This document shows positions 1-13,900 of a stretch of 64,000 nucleotides of DNA, in pieces; positions within the stretch are counted from its first letter, which is position 1; each line of letters starts with the position of its first letter. Both the position numbers and the translations under genes were made by a program. Below the pieces are notes generated by a model. The model ran no database searches. It was not told the origin of the DNA and worked only from the letters and a program-made list of their open reading frames with translations. Source of the stretch: Yamagishiella unicocca (Eukaryota; Chlorophyta; Chlorophyceae; Chlamydomonadales; Volvocaceae). The DNA is taken from contig BDSL01000078.1 in NCBI GenBank assembly GCA_003116995.1, forward strand, positions 310,001-374,000. The letters are read 5' to 3'.

Positions 1-773
1 TACATTACCTTGAGTTTATCTATATAATTGTGTAACGGGCTATGCCCCTTCAGCGTAGAAAATGAGTGGAAAACGACTATAGCGACGACGAGGATGACGC
101 TCTTCGCGCGTGAAACATTTCAGGAAACCTAATCTCGTCGAAGACCAAAGTGTTCCGCAAGCCTTCCACTCCCTCGCGTACAATGAGGCGTCGTGATGGT
201 TATGGCGACCTAGATGCCTAGTATCTGCAAGAAAAAGGGTGCGCAAAAGTGCAATGTAAACGAATTTTCAGCCGAATTTTCAGACAGTTTCCGGCAGATT
301 CGGGATGACGGCTGATTATCGAATTAAAGTTTTGACCCGGACAGATGTAAATGGCCCCTAAAAGCTTCTTCCGCAATGCGAAATGCAGCAGCTGTCGATG
401 CATGGACATAGATTGTAAGAACACGTAACGTGGACGCCGTCCATCAGCCGATCTTACCAGCCCTTGACCAGCCAAGCAAAGGAAGGAGGACATCCCCTAA
501 TGAAGTACTTCTAATTATATGAGCGAACTGGGGCGATGCCAGCGTCGGCATTTGTGGCCCCCGACGACTCAGGACTCGTTCCCGGCCGGTCATGGCCATG
601 TACCCGTGCACCCGGTTTGGACGAACAAGGATGGTCTTGGGGATGGGATTCGGGACGTAGTAACTACTCGTTATTAAAAAACTACACTGGGACCACGTCG
701 CGTAGAGTGACACGGAACGCGACATGACGCACCCATACGAACCATCATCATACGGAAGCTTGGGTAATGAGTA

Positions 774-1206
774 TCCCGTCCCCCTCTTCATGTAAGATCT
801 TAAGGATAATTAAATTCGACCATGTTACAGTGTCTGCAAGCCCGGGCGAGCTCGGGATAGGGGAGCTCAGGATACCGAACTTCCTAACGCCAGAAGTATT
901 GTGCATGGGTAAGTAACTATTATTAACTATTATACATAATAAATGTATGTATTTCATAAGATATCGGTTATGTCAGGAAGGCGATTCCCGTCCCCCTCTT
1001 CATGTAAGATCTTAAGGATAATTAAATTCGACCATGTTACAGTGTCTGCAAGCCCGGGCGAGCTCGGGATAGGGGAGCTCAGGATACCGAACTTTCTAAC
1101 GCCATAAGTATTGTGCATGGGGAAGTAACTATTATTAAATATTATACATAATTATATTACATAAATGTATGTATTTCATAAGATATCGGTAATGTCAGGG
1201 AGGCGA
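774..1206. repeat. Two-copy tandem duplication, about 212 bp per unit
   Basis: Copy 1 starts at 774 and copy 2 at 986. Both begin TCCCGTCCCCCTCTTCATG and run through an AT-rich stretch ending near ATAAGATATCGGT. The copies differ by a few substitutions and a small insertion. Each contains the dispersed motif GTTACAGTGTCTGCAAGCCC, seen again at 1862 and around 25-28 kb. Confidence 0.9.
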
Positions 1207-1861
1207 TGACCAGGCGAGGCGACGACAGGTCCGTGGGCTGAAATCTCTGGAGGGGCATGCAGCAGACAACAGATTGAGGCTGCCTGCAAGCCAGGAGGTG
1301 CCAACAACGTTAGCTGCCCCTCTTTACTAAGCCGACCATCGTCAAGCCGGCCATCGTAGCGATTTTCCCCAGACGCGGCCGTATATTTCTACGGAATAAA
1401 CACTTCGTCCTACTTCGTACAGTGGCCGGAGAAGCGGCCGCGACGACGACGTGCCGCATGTGCGAGTGCACAACGGAAGCCCCCAGTACAGGTAGTTAAG
1501 GGCGGGCGCGGGAGGCCGCGCGGAAAAAGTTCGTAAAATGCCCGGGGAAACAGACGCGAACGGACCGCATTTCAACCTGGCGTAGTGCAGAACAGAGATC
1601 CCTAGTGGTGGGCGCCGGGAGGCGGCGGGGCACTGGGAGGCGGCGAGGGCGGCCGGACGAGCGCAAATCGCTGTGCCCAACAGCACTCAAGAAATGCAGC
1701 ATGTTTTTGTTAAGGACTTGAGCTGGGTTCCAGCGAATGACATCAGGTAGGGCGGGCCGAAGCAAGAGCTGCAGGGAAACCACTAGGCTGGTGCGCGGCC
1801 CCACGGTACAGACCCCAGACCTTAGATTTTGGGTCCCTGTCGCGGCTACAACTTTGCGAGG

Positions 1862-1905
1862 ATGTTACAGTGTCCTCAAGCCCGGGCGAGCCCAGGACAA
1901 GTCGG
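1862..1905 (+). repeat. Dispersed repeat, CAAGCCCGGGCGAGCCCAGG family
   Basis: This copy reads GTTACAGTGTCCTCAAGCCC, then GGGCGAGCCCAGGACAAG. Related copies lie at about 823-857 and 1035-1070 (+), 25214-25262 (+), 25482-25530 (-), 27585-27615 (-), 27685-27735 (-), 27889-27945 (-), 28264-28312 (+), 28338-28378 (-) and 28404-28456 (+). Both orientations occur, so it is an interspersed element; its full unit is not defined from this window. Confidence 0.7.
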
Positions 1906-3637
1906 AGGTGACCCAGAACGAAACCGCTCCGTACGACAAGCCAGCGCTAAGCAGCCAGCAGACGCCCAAACGGCACTGGAAAACACATGACACCCCGCCG
2001 CACCCTAGACGACCAAAGACGGCAAGAAAACGGGCACCACAAGGCCCACTGCCGGAAAAGACGGCGGGGCCCGGCAGGGTATCACGCTATCACCCACACG
2101 CGAAAAAACGCCCCATCCGAACAATCGGCCAGCAAAGGAAACTTCAGCATGACGGGCAGTCCCAACAAACCAAGGCTACGAGGACGGGGAAAACACAAAA
2201 CCGGGCAGGCGGCACCCCAGGCACATCCACAAACACGGCCACAGACAACAGGAACAACTAGGCGCACCACCATCCCGCACGGGAGAACAACGCCAAAAAC
2301 CAGGCCCCGGCCCAGAAGGCACCAGACCGGTGGACAAGCGGCCCACGAAGAGCACGAGGCAGGAGCTGCTCAGGCCCTCCAGGGCAGCCAGGATCAGCCA
2401 GCATGCCACAAAGCACCCCCAACCACACAGGGAACGGGTGGGCGGCCCGGCAGCACCCCACCCGGCCCGCGGCGCACCGAACTGGGCAAAGCCCTGCAGG
2501 CGGGCCCCAAAAACAGCAACCGCCGCCAACTATGTGCGAGCGCACGGCACTAGATGGGGCCCCCCCGGTGGGCAAGGCACCGCCGGCAGGTGTGGAACAG
2601 CCCGGAGCGTGCAGGGCCGACGTCAAATCGCACTGAGGGCGGCCAGGGCGACAAAATCCCAAACACTCCGAGGTAGGCGCAACAAGCCCAGCTGTTGCCA
2701 GCAGGAACCATGATGGTCGCGGTATGAGCTGGCGAGCATTGTGGAGTGCCGGCGGGCGGCGGCAAGGCTCCAGCAGCAGCCATGGGTATCCGGAATAGAA
2801 AGGGTGAGCGGCAGGGCTGTGCTTTTAGTGGCAGGGCTTGCTGCCCGCGCCGGCTGTTAGTCATCATCTCATGCACCAGCAACCGGCCGCGCTGCGGCCA
2901 TGGCATGCGCCTCAAACACCAGGCAATTTCCGGCGGACCTCGTTCGGTAAACTACAATGCGTGTTGCCCGACTATTCCACCAGACGGGATGTGAGCCTCT
3001 TCGTGAGCCTTTTGGAGGAACACGTGCCGCACCGCCTTGCGCCGGTATCCGCCCAGCAGCAATGTATGGTGAAGGCAGCCATAATTCGTGTCCCTGCTCT
3101 ACGTACCTCGCTGCAACTGGCCGTTGGCAGCCCTTGCGGCAATTGATACGAAACCGAACTGTACCCTGCCGCCGCACACAGTGATGTTACAACGTCTGCG
3201 GGTTGCGAAAGCAATGCACGGCGGTGTTGCAATTGCAAGAGGACCGGACCGGCGGACCGGACCGGTGCTCTCTGGAACATAGCGGGAGTACCACATCACC
3301 AGGACATCGATGGCAATATATACATCAAATTAACGGTATCGATCGACAAGGTGCACCGCAACAAACTAGCACCTGAAACACCACTAATAGACATGGAAGC
3401 AGCGCCAAATTAGGAATCGGTACTACCCTGCCCTGCACGCGCTGCCAGGAACTGCCAGAAAGTAAGGGACACAGCCACGACTAGTCAGCTGCTGGATGTA
3501 AGCACGAGAGCGGACTTCCCTTGTATACCTGACCTCGCGTTGCGTCATGTGCCTTCATTCCACACATCTACATCTACGACAGCGATCGCCGACAGGACAT
3601 CGTCAAGAACGTTAGCCGCCGCCGCCGGATGGCACCG

Positions 3638-3793
3638 AACGCGCTGAACGACTGCAGCTGCGCACCTGCCCCCCAGAACGCACTGAACGACTGCAGCTGC
3701 GCACCTGCCCCCCAGAACGCGCTGAACGACTGCAGCTGCGCACCTGCCCTCCAGAACGCACTGAACGATTGCAGCTGCGCACCTGCCCCCCAG
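3638..3793 (+). repeat. 39-bp minisatellite, four units
   Basis: Four head-to-tail 39-bp units begin AACGCGCTGAACGACTGCAG and differ at only a few positions. Because 39 is a multiple of three, one plus frame reads a 13-residue peptide repeat, NALNDCSCAPAPQ, four times inside a 61-codon open frame at 3629-3814. No splice context or homology supports translation, so I call it a repeat only. Confidence 0.9.
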
Positions 3794-5568
3794 GCGCCTA
3801 GGACGCGGAGTTAAATGTGTCACACGCCGGGCAGCACTCATTGCCAGAGAAAGGCGGCGAGTAGTGCTGCACGGCATATGACTAATAGTGGATTAAGTCT
3901 TGCAGTGTCGTCCGCTGCGACCCTGCAGTTTCCGCATATACAGCAACGCGCCCAACCAAATACGCAAAACGCTATGTGGGGTGTTACCTCCGCCTACCTG
4001 TCCATTATCCCCTCCCTGCTTATGGCTGGGTGACGGCGGAACCCGGAGCCTAACCTCACCGCCGCCCCTTATCCAAACCTAGCGCTACCTGCCGAAGCCC
4101 ATCCATTATCTTGGCAAGGAACATCATCGGTCCAAAGCGCAAACATGCTGCCAAGTAAATGCCGCGTCCTCATAGCTAGAAGCTCATCAGGTTTCACTTG
4201 ATCCCACATCTTGCAGGAATGGAAAGCTAATCGACCATCCCACACCAGAACTACGCAACTGAGAAAGCGTACAACTAATACTGCACCGGCTCTGCCGCCG
4301 AACTGGAAAGCCATGTTCCCTATTTGCAGAGCGCGTGGTCCGAAATGAGTGCCAGCCGCCAAAGGATAATAAAGCGACCCCATACAGAGGATAAGCTCTG
4401 ATCATCGAGACCGGCCGACTGTCCACGACCGCAGTTGCCGCAACATTTATCACAACGGGCCTCGTACGACCCTCACCTGATCGGACATTATCTAGGCGCG
4501 CAGGTGCGGCGCATCGGCACATTTCAACGCACCGGGACCCAGCCCGACAGCATCTTCACGTTCAGTGGTCCATGGCTGCCGTAACTCAGTCGCATAAGAA
4601 AAGACCGAAAACTCAGGGAACACCTCATGTGGAGAAGCGCGTCCTCTTCCGATTCCATTTTTGTAGGCGACGTGCCGACCGCCATGAGGTGCCGATGTAC
4701 GAACGCGGGGGCACACCTTCCCGGTCATCTCCCCGCATGACCGATAAAGATTATTTCCAGTCGTCCCTCCGCCCCGTCACATCGTCGCACATGAAATCAC
4801 CCAACCCGCACTCATCTTCATTGCGTTACTTGATCCCATCGAACATCCGTGCCCGCTCAGGCGCAACCACTGTCGGCCTTGACGCAACGATTAGCGCGGC
4901 CCCCTGCATAACCCTTAAACCCTACCCTACCTATCTGGCTGACCTCTCGCATTCCCCAGCCCCAGCGCATCAAAATCGACGACTTGGATATTGACCTCCT
5001 CACCAACCCTGCCCGTGTCAAAATTGCTCCGGTCGCCGGATTCAGTCAGTAGGGCTTGGTACCTCCAGTCGGCTCCCGGCGCGTGGCTCTGTTGGGGCGT
5101 CTCCATGGCCTTTAGCTCCACTTCCAGGTTGGTGTCGAAGTCTAGCACCGGCGGCGGCGGCTCCCTTCCCCAGGACGCAGCGGAGCTGCCACAAGAAGCC
5201 TCCTGCGTGCAGCAGAGGCCCGGTGGAGTGGGGAGTGACGTCGTGGGGTGGCGTAGTGGACACACGAGCAGACAGAAATGCTGCGGAAGGGAATGGGGGG
5301 GGCTGCTGTACCCTCCGGATTCCAACCGTGAAAGGAAGCCTCTCCAACAGGCACATTGAACACATCTTCAAAACTTCTTGTCGACCCAGCGTCTTTATCG
5401 GTTTACGGCTTCCTCTTCCTCCTCCCCCCATGTCGCTTCACGGTTTTCCCCTCTACCCCGCCCTGGCTTCTGCCACAAGACACGGCTTCTGCCACAAGAC
5501 ACCCTTCCGAGCTGCGAGCACCATGTACTTAACATGCGCCGCTCGTCCACATCCGACTGCCGTTGGGG

Positions 5569-7926
5569 CTAGCTCCGAAACCGCCCCCCCTTACAACAAC
5601 GTATCACCCCCCCTCCGGTGCCCCTCCCTGCCCTTTCCCCGTCACCCACCGGTACCCCCATGGCCTTGAGCACATCCACCTGCTGCTGCACCAGCGCCAG
5701 CTGCTTCACCGCCTCCGCTGCTGCCGGCCGCCGCATCGGGTCCTTTTCCCAGCACTGTGACAACCCCAGGAGCAGCCGCAAAGACGCACATGTAACGGTA
5801 GCCTGCACAGTAGCTAAAACGACAGTCACATCGTGTGGCTGGCTCGGGCACGCTGGCCCCGCGACCCCCTGTAGCGCCCCTCCCACCCGACCGGGTGGGG
5901 GGGCGGCCCAACTATCATCCTCCTCCGAGCATATGTAGACAAGACGCGACAGGCGGTGAGTGGCCGACTGCGTCATGCCCGCTTAAGTAACTTCCAAAGA
6001 GAAGTGCGAATGGGCTCCATCCTCCATGGCATGACGGCACACAGCATGTCGCCTTACTCGACCGCATCGTACCTGCATTATTAGCCGCTGAAGCTTGGGC
6101 GGGCACTTACGGCGCTCCAGGGGAAGCATGGGCAGCCTCTCGCCCCGAACGCTGACTTGGAACGCGATAGCCACCATGGACATGTCCTGCGGGCGGCATA
6201 AGGAGGGCAGGGGAGGGGCCGGTGTCAGGCCCCGCGGTTCTCCCCGGAGACTTAAAGTTCCCGGAAGCCAGAATGCAGATGACGTCGTAGCCTGTACAGG
6301 CTGCTTCCTAGATGAGCCCAAGTGAGCCAGCCGGCACGTGATCGCCACAGCACCGTACTGGGAGACCCACTTTGGTCCTGCCCGCCTGGTGTGACCCCTT
6401 GCCTGCAAGGGTCCCCCTCCCCCCACCCTGCTCCTGCCCCACCCCGGCACCACACCTGCCACGGCACCATGCCCGTCAGCAGCTCCCACAGCAGCGTGCC
6501 GAACGAGTACCTGAGACGGTTGGGAGGCGGTTGGGTGGCGGTTGGCCGGGGGATGTGGGTTCGAGGTTTAAGATACGAAGACATAGCTGCAGCCGTGTGA
6601 GGAGAGGCCCACACGCCACCCGTCCTCGGTCAGGCCTAGAAAATTGGTATGTACCATGTGCGAGGCCCATGTGGGAGCAATACAGAGGGGAGGGGAACAT
6701 GCAGCCGCGTACGGTGTGTCTCTGATTGCGGTGGGACGTCTGATCGAGTGCCGATGCGAACAGCAGGGCAGGACATGCCGGCGGTACCACTTCACCGTCT
6801 GCACCGCCCACCCCCACCACCCTGCGTAGCAGGGCCTCGGTCCCCTCCCTCCCTGCAGCCAGTCCTCACATGTCCTGCAGCGGCGGCAGAGGCAGCGGCA
6901 ATGACAGATACGGGGTAAGAAGCTCTGCGGCGTGGCAGCTGGTTTGTAGGGTACGGTGGTGGTCAGACGCGCTGCAGTATGTTGCATAACGCTAGCCACG
7001 TACAGGCGGCTTCGCAGTCTGGCAGCTCGGGTCCGAGCTGCTAGTTGCGGGGGCAGACAGGCAGGCGGCCAGCTGGGTGACCCGGCAGGCGTCGATGAAG
7101 TGTGTCAGGAGGATTGCGGACTGGCGAGTGGAAATAATCGGAGAACACAGGTAGTGGGAGGAAGGCCGTGGAGTACAACGCTACCCCCCCCCCGCTGACG
7201 CGACTCACTGCTTTGTGGCTGACCACCCAGTTGTCGGGATCAAAGCACTCTGCGGTAGGCAGCCGTGTGGGAGTGGAGCAGCAGGGGGAGAGTGGGGCCT
7301 GGTGGTTGGTCAGGTCGGGAGGGCATGTGGGCTGCAGCTACTGCCCGCGTATGTTGGCAGAGGGCCCTGAATGAAAGGCTGCCGTACCACAAGAACTGTG
7401 GTTGTAACTCCCGACCGCAGCACGGAGTCATTGCTCTGTACACGGCAATACCGCTGCCGTGCAGTGAGGCCCACCTGCACGCACTCCAACCCCAACTTGC
7501 CTCTCCCTCTCCTCTGTAGCCCCCGGAAACGTTTCTACCCCCCCCCCTCCTCCCCCATCAACGGTTTTTTTCGGGCATCCACGGGTCTCCCTCGAACTCC
7601 TCCCCCATGGCAGGTCCGGCTCCCTCGGCAGGCTTCCTCTCCACTCCTCTTCCAGATTATCGGTAGCCAAACAGTCTTCAGCACGCAACATCGCGTGTTT
7701 CAAAGTCTCCCCTTGCTGGTGCTTTCCCTTTCTTCTCCTGTATCGTATCCACAGGGTTCCTCCCGCCGTTTTCAAACCCCCACTCACCTGGAGCAACATA
7801 GGCCGGCTGTTAAGGTGTGGTCATGGTAGGGTGATGACGACATGACCATGGTAATGATGATGAGGGTGATAGGGTGATGATGACGATATGGCCATGGTGA
7901 TGATGATGTGGCCATGACAGGTTGAT

Positions 7927-7974
<48 letters not shown>

Positions 7975-10900
7975 GTGCCAATGATGATGATGATGGTGCC
8001 AATGATGATGATGTTAAGTGGGATCCGGACGGCCCGGATGTCCGGATGGAAAGAGGGTCGCGAAGTAAGGAAGGGGCATCAGTAGGTCTGTGGAGAGTAC
8101 GGCTGGGCGCTGTAAGGGTTTACTGTTTCCCCAACCCGTGTATGCGAGGAGGTCGCGAGTTGATCAGCTCATCGATGCATGGACACCGCCCGGTGGACAT
8201 TCGCCTCAGCCCCGCCCCCAGCGGGGCGAACGGGCGAAGAGGCAAGTCATAAGAAGGTCCTCAAGCGACCGCCTTCCCTCCTCTTTCCAAGATATTCGAT
8301 TTCCGCACTCCTGCCCTTGGACTGTTTCCTTCCCTTCTTTCCCCAGTATGTATGATACATCAACATCAGCATCATGGCCGCCGTGCTTGCATGACGCTCC
8401 ACAACGCACTGCTCCCCTCGCTGGTAACTCACCGTGCCGGCTTCCGGGTGCTTTGTTGAGCCCAGGGTGTGCCACAGGCGGGATAGGCCAAAGTCCTGCA
8501 CGCGGTGCCACGTCAGCACATGGGGAGCCACGTCAACACGTGGGGGCCCACACCAGCAAGCAGCACAGGCAACGTGGGCCCGGGCCTGGGCCTTGGAGCC
8601 TGCTGCTCCGTTGTTAAGAGGATGGGTCATTGTGGGACGAGGGTAGAGGAGTCCTAGCACCCCAGGACAGCATCAGGGCCAAGGCCATGACAGGAAAGGG
8701 AGGGGATTACGACACATGAAGGTGCCACCTGTCTGCCGCTGGTCCCCCAATATTTTCCCAGTCGATCACCGAAACAGCCACACACTCCGCCCGGCCCGGC
8801 CCCACGTATAGCCCCCAGACCCACCGTTAGCTTGGCAACGGGCCTTGATCCATCCGACTCGTTGATGAGCACGTTGGCTGGCTGCAGGATGGGAGGAAGG
8901 GAGGTAAGGGGGGAGGGAGGGAACGGGAGAGGGAGGGAATGAGGGAGAGACGGAAGGACAGCGGGTTGGGGCGTCCGGGGGGGTGATGAGGAGGCAAACG
9001 GTGAGGAGCCGGGGTAAGGAGGGTGTCGCAGTTGAGTTACCTACCCCCTGACACCCCCTTGCACCACCCAAGAAAGCAGGACCCGCCCACCTTGAGGTCC
9101 CTGTGCACGATGGTGGGGTGCAGGTACTCCAGGGCGCGAGCTACATCGGTGGCCACATACAGAACCTGGGGGCAGCGGGGTTTGGGGGGGGGCGGGGGCC
9201 AAACACGTCATTTGGGGGCTTCGAGTGCATCAGGTGTCATGTCCTTTCGCCCTAGGGAGGAGGTACGACCACCTGTGCGGCCGCTAATACGACATACAAC
9301 GCACCGTCTGCAATGGCAGCAGATGTCCCGGATTCCTATGAATCAGTCGATGCAGGTTGGTCTCCATGAGCTCCATCACCAGGCAGAAGCGCGGCGGCGT
9401 CAGGCACGCCGCCAGCAGCCGCACCACGTTGGGGTGCTGGCAGCGCCCCAGCACCTCCACCTCCTGAGCCAGGCTCTCAGCTGCTTTCGAGATTTGAAAG
9501 GCGCCCGCGTCAAAGATCTCCAGCAAAACTTTCACGGCCACCCGCTCCCCGCCGTACACCCCCTCGTACACCCTGCCGTACGCCCCCTTGCCCAGCACCA
9601 CCGGCAGCATCTCCACCTTGTCCGCGCACTTCGGCCCCACTTGCAGCTCGGGCCGCCTGGGTGTGAGCCTAGTCACCACCACCTGCTGCTGCAGCAGGCT
9701 CTGTGGCGATGGCTGCTCAGCCTCTGATGGCTGCGGCAGTGGCTGGGAGGCGGAGACCGATGTGCCTTTTGAAACGAGGGCAGCAAAGGAACCCCCGCAA
9801 GGATTTGAGGGATTCCGAGGGAGAGTAGCAGCCGCGGCGGGAAGGAGCGAGGAGGAGAGGGTGAGGGGGGAGTCATGCAGGGTGGCATGGAAGTAAGGTA
9901 AGCTCCAGGGAGCCTTCACAGGTTTGGGGGGGACAGAGCAGACAGACCCAGCAGGGCACGGAAGCTACACCTAAGCAAGCGACTCAAGCCTGGAGCCCGC
10001 CTCCAGTCGCCGCCCCGGTCCGGCCTTGACACCTGCTGCTGCTTTTGCCACTCCATCTCAACAGCGGCGGGGGTACACGGATAGCAAGGGAAGGCCAGGA
10101 GTTTCCAGTCCTCTGGGTGGCCATTTGAACGCATAACCCACCTGAACTGCATATGATGCCGCCGCCGGTCGTGCACGACTCCCCGCCCTGATCGAGGGTG
10201 CCCGCTGACGTATCCATCAGGGCCGAACAACCAGCAGACGGCCGGGGCTTTATCGGATCACTCCTGCACACCGCCTGCTGGTCAGAGTCGCTGGCGTTGC
10301 ATGGGTGGTCATCAGAGTCCCCGGTGTGGCCATTGCCCCTGCGTACGACAGACAAGACAAGACACCAATACCGGAATTAAACACCAAGTACTCAGAGCCC
10401 TGGCGAATCCAAGCCTCCTCAATCCCAAAAGCATCAGCACGCAGCGAGGATAAGGCCCTCGACCGGCACATTTTTATTATCACTTAAACTGACGTTACCG
10501 ACTATGGCCTGAGGCGGTTGGTGCTTGCGGGACCGGCTGCATCTTCGAAATTCCGTCCTGGCCCCAGCATGACTGCATGCCACAAACGCGCCCCTGCAGA
10601 ATTTCGCGGCTTAGGCAATACACCCCTAGGATTTTGTATCCCTGCCGTCCACTGCGGGGAAGTATTTGATTTTCGCTCCCACATCAGTCCAAGAGGGGTC
10701 CACGATTTCCCCGTCGTTGCGTCCCGCACCAGTGCTTGTTGGCGACCTGCCCTTTCTCGGCTTCCTCGCAAGTCGTGTTGTCGTACGACTGCTCCGACTG
10801 CCGCCGCCGCTGCCGCCGCCGCCGCATGAGCACGACGATGCCAAAAGCCGCAGCGGACAGCAGCAACACACCTGCGAGAGGGAGGCATTGAGGTAGGGTA

Positions 10901-13900
10901 CAAGATTATAACCGCAGCGTGTGACCCCATCCCTGCATCCCCTCCGTCCGTCCTGACACAACGCCTAACCACACTCACCTCCAATTGTTGTGGCCACGCA
11001 GAGACCCAACGGCGGAGCCTTCCCCGCCGGTGACCCCGCCGGCTCGTTGGCTCCCGGAACTGCGTTGAGCGACACGTCCCCGCCCCCGCTATCCCTGACC
11101 CCAGCAGCCGCTGTGCTGCCGGAGCTCTGGCCGGCCGCGTCCCGGCTCGCCACCAGCATCTTGCAGCCCAGGGGGCCGTACTCTCTGATGCAGCTGTCAG
11201 CCAGCATGACCTCACACAGCACCAAGGTATCGCGGACGTGGGTCTGGAAGGGGAGGAGGGTTATGGTGTAGCGGCGAGGGCGGTAGGAGGGTGAGCTGCA
11301 AGTTAGGGAGATGGGCACCGGAAACAAGCCCACGGCGCGTCGTGCACCGTGAGGTGGGCGGGCAGCAAGGAAACGCGTGCAAGGGCGCAGGAGGAAAAGA
11401 TAAGGAAAGGAGCGGGTGCCTCCCCCGCCGCACCAGGCAACCGTCCTCCTCCCCCCGGGCCGGCCGTGGATTCGCGGATTCTCTTATCAAATCCCCCCGG
11501 GCCGGGTTTCAGCAAGCCTCGCTCTAACATGTCGAGCCACCACATCAAGTTCTCCACCATGCACCCGAAAGCGGGCTCCCAAAACGTTTCGCTAAACAGC
11601 TCGGTGTCCTTGTGGACGTTCGCCTAGACATAGCGGCCGGGGTTGACACTCCATTTCTGAATCCACTTGCCTACATCAAGTTCTCCAGCATGCATTTCCA
11701 GGTTTACCCACGGATTTCCTCTCATACCCCCTCCCAGGTTGGGCGCCTCTCTCCCCCCCCCAGGACGACCATGCGCCAACGATGCTGCCCCGTTGCGTAA
11801 AACGATTTTTATACACCCCCCCAGGTTGGGTGCCTCCCCCACCTCACCAGGTAACCGTCCGGCTCCGAGATACGGGTTACGCTGTCCATCATGGACGACT
11901 CCGCTGCATAGTCCTCGTAACGGCCCACATGGGCCCAGCAGCGGTCCAGGGGGGGCGCCGACGTGTCGTTGACGCAGCCGCCGGGGTTGGTTGGGTTTCG
12001 GAGGCGGGCCGGAATGGTGGCGGTAGGCTCGCCGCTATTCGTCCCGGGCAGCTGAGGTGGACGTACCGTGAGCGCAAACAGATCGCTGAGAGAGGCAGAG
12101 AGGGAGGGGGGAGTGGACGGATTGAACTTTGGCTTCAAAAGCGGTCGAGGTGTGGGGAAGTGTTAGCGCTACTGTCCCCTCCATCAACTGGATGGTCCCG
12201 CCAGGGAGTGAGCCCATTGGTGCCGGGAACATGGGCCTCTTGGGGGGAGGGAGGGCGGGAGGGAAAGAGGAATGTGCCGCCTGCAGATCAGCACAGCAAG
12301 CCGTCTGATAGGACCCCCATCGGCACCCGCGATGGGACCAGCTGCGCAGCTGCCACCCCATGCTGGCCTGCACCTGCTATCGTACGCATCAACCGCACAC
12401 ACCTAGCACCGCAACACAGCTCTGAGCCGCTCACTCACACTAGGAGGTACGGCGGGAAGCAATATCGGGAGATTAGAGCGCCCTGGTCCATGAACATCAC
12501 GCCCTGCTGGCCGGGCAGCTGCAGGGAGGGGCGAGGCAAAGGAAACGCAAGAGCTCGAAGGAGGGTTGCAAGGGTGACTCTGCTTCGTTCGCCTCTCCGC
12601 GACCTTCTTGCCTTTAACGCTTTTTTAAACGGTCAGTGTTAAGCAACTCGCTCATGCGCCTCACGTCGTTGGGTCCTGCGCTACTTTCCGCTATTTTTTT
12701 CGTTAACTTTTCGCGTGTGTCTCGGTAAGCCAGCGCACTGGTTCGGCATCCCTTTCGGTAAAGGGCGGTGATGGTGCTCGCTGCGCTACCTTCGTGCAGG
12801 GTCTACGCATGTGCACCAACGAGTCACGAACCAGCTCCCTGCCCCTCGCTCCCTGCTCCTTGCGTTCGTATGCCTGTGTCCGCACCATGGGCAAGAGGAT
12901 GTCCAGGTGGGGCGCCTGCAGCGCCTCGTCTGCGAACTCCATGAACACCACGAAGCGCAGCGTCAGGGTGACCGAGTTGGCGAAGCGGATCTACGACGAC
13001 GGAAGAGGTGGGGAGGGGTGCTGTAGCGATGCAAGGACGCCGTGTTGCTCCCACACGTTCAAGCACTGTGCGCTCCCTCCTGTGATAAACCGCTACACGG
13101 TAATCCCAGGGTTGGACACATCCTTGACTTGTGAGTTGTTGGTGTTCTTCCACCCCGGAATGCAAGGTGGTGGTGGTGGTGGTGGTGGTGGTGGTGGTAG
13201 TGGTGGTGGTGCACCAGCTGACATGGAAGAGCAGTCCCCACGTTGCGGCCTCATCGGCTATGCATTCCGTCTCGCTTTGAGACCGATGTATGGAGCCAGA
13301 GCCTTCATCGTCGGCGGACAGGCAGCCCAGCAGCCAGGCAGGCAACTATGCAGCCAGGTGGGGGGCTGGAGCAGCTCGCACCAAAACCTCCCCTTTCCGG
13401 CGCACCTTGCTGCACCATTCGAGGATGGAAGGGGGGAGCGATGGCCGCGAGCCGCCGGAAAGGGCAGGTGCGCAGAGGGGAAGGCCGGGAGGGAGGGGGA
13501 TGGAAGGGAAGGGGGTGGCAGGGGTGGGGTGGCAGGTCCAGGGGATGGCAGGCTAAGGGCAGGGGGTCGTCCGTAGTGCAGTCTCAAACCAGAGCTCCTG
13601 GAGAGGCAGGGGCTGGTGTGGGGTTCGGCAAGTGTACCGCAACGTATCGATACGGGCCGGGAGAGGGAGCAGGAGGGGGGCGGCAGCGGTGTTCCCTCCC
13701 TCGGGAGCCTATTTGGACGCGGGGGTTTCGAGGAAGACCCGTGGATGCCAGAAATAAACCATTTAGAAGCCCCGCGTTTGGGCGCGGGGGGGGGCGCACC
13801 TTTGCAGGTAGCCCATACTCAGCTCCGCGTAGCGGTCAGGTCGGCCAAGTACCGTCACATTGCGGCTCAGCACCACCGGCAGCGGGTACCTTTTGAGACG

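Larger units (their letters stand above)
1..5568. other. Gene-poor, repeat-bearing left end
   Basis: I see no gene with convincing codon structure or splice phase here. The first 1.2 kb is AT-richer than the rest and carries a two-copy tandem duplication. The stretch 1.7-2.7 kb has long overlapping open frames in several phases, all Pro/Arg/Gln-rich, as expected from GC-rich repeat DNA. A 39-bp minisatellite lies at 3638-3793. A balanced-composition minus-strand stretch at about 4940-5140 (containing LDFDTNLEVELKAMET) could be an orphan exon, but I could not connect it to a gene. Confidence 0.5.

Noticed and set aside
1737..2713. Overlapping Lys/Arg/Pro-rich plus frames
   Set aside because: Several frames are open at once with no splice or start signals; the DNA is related to repeats near 27-28 kb.
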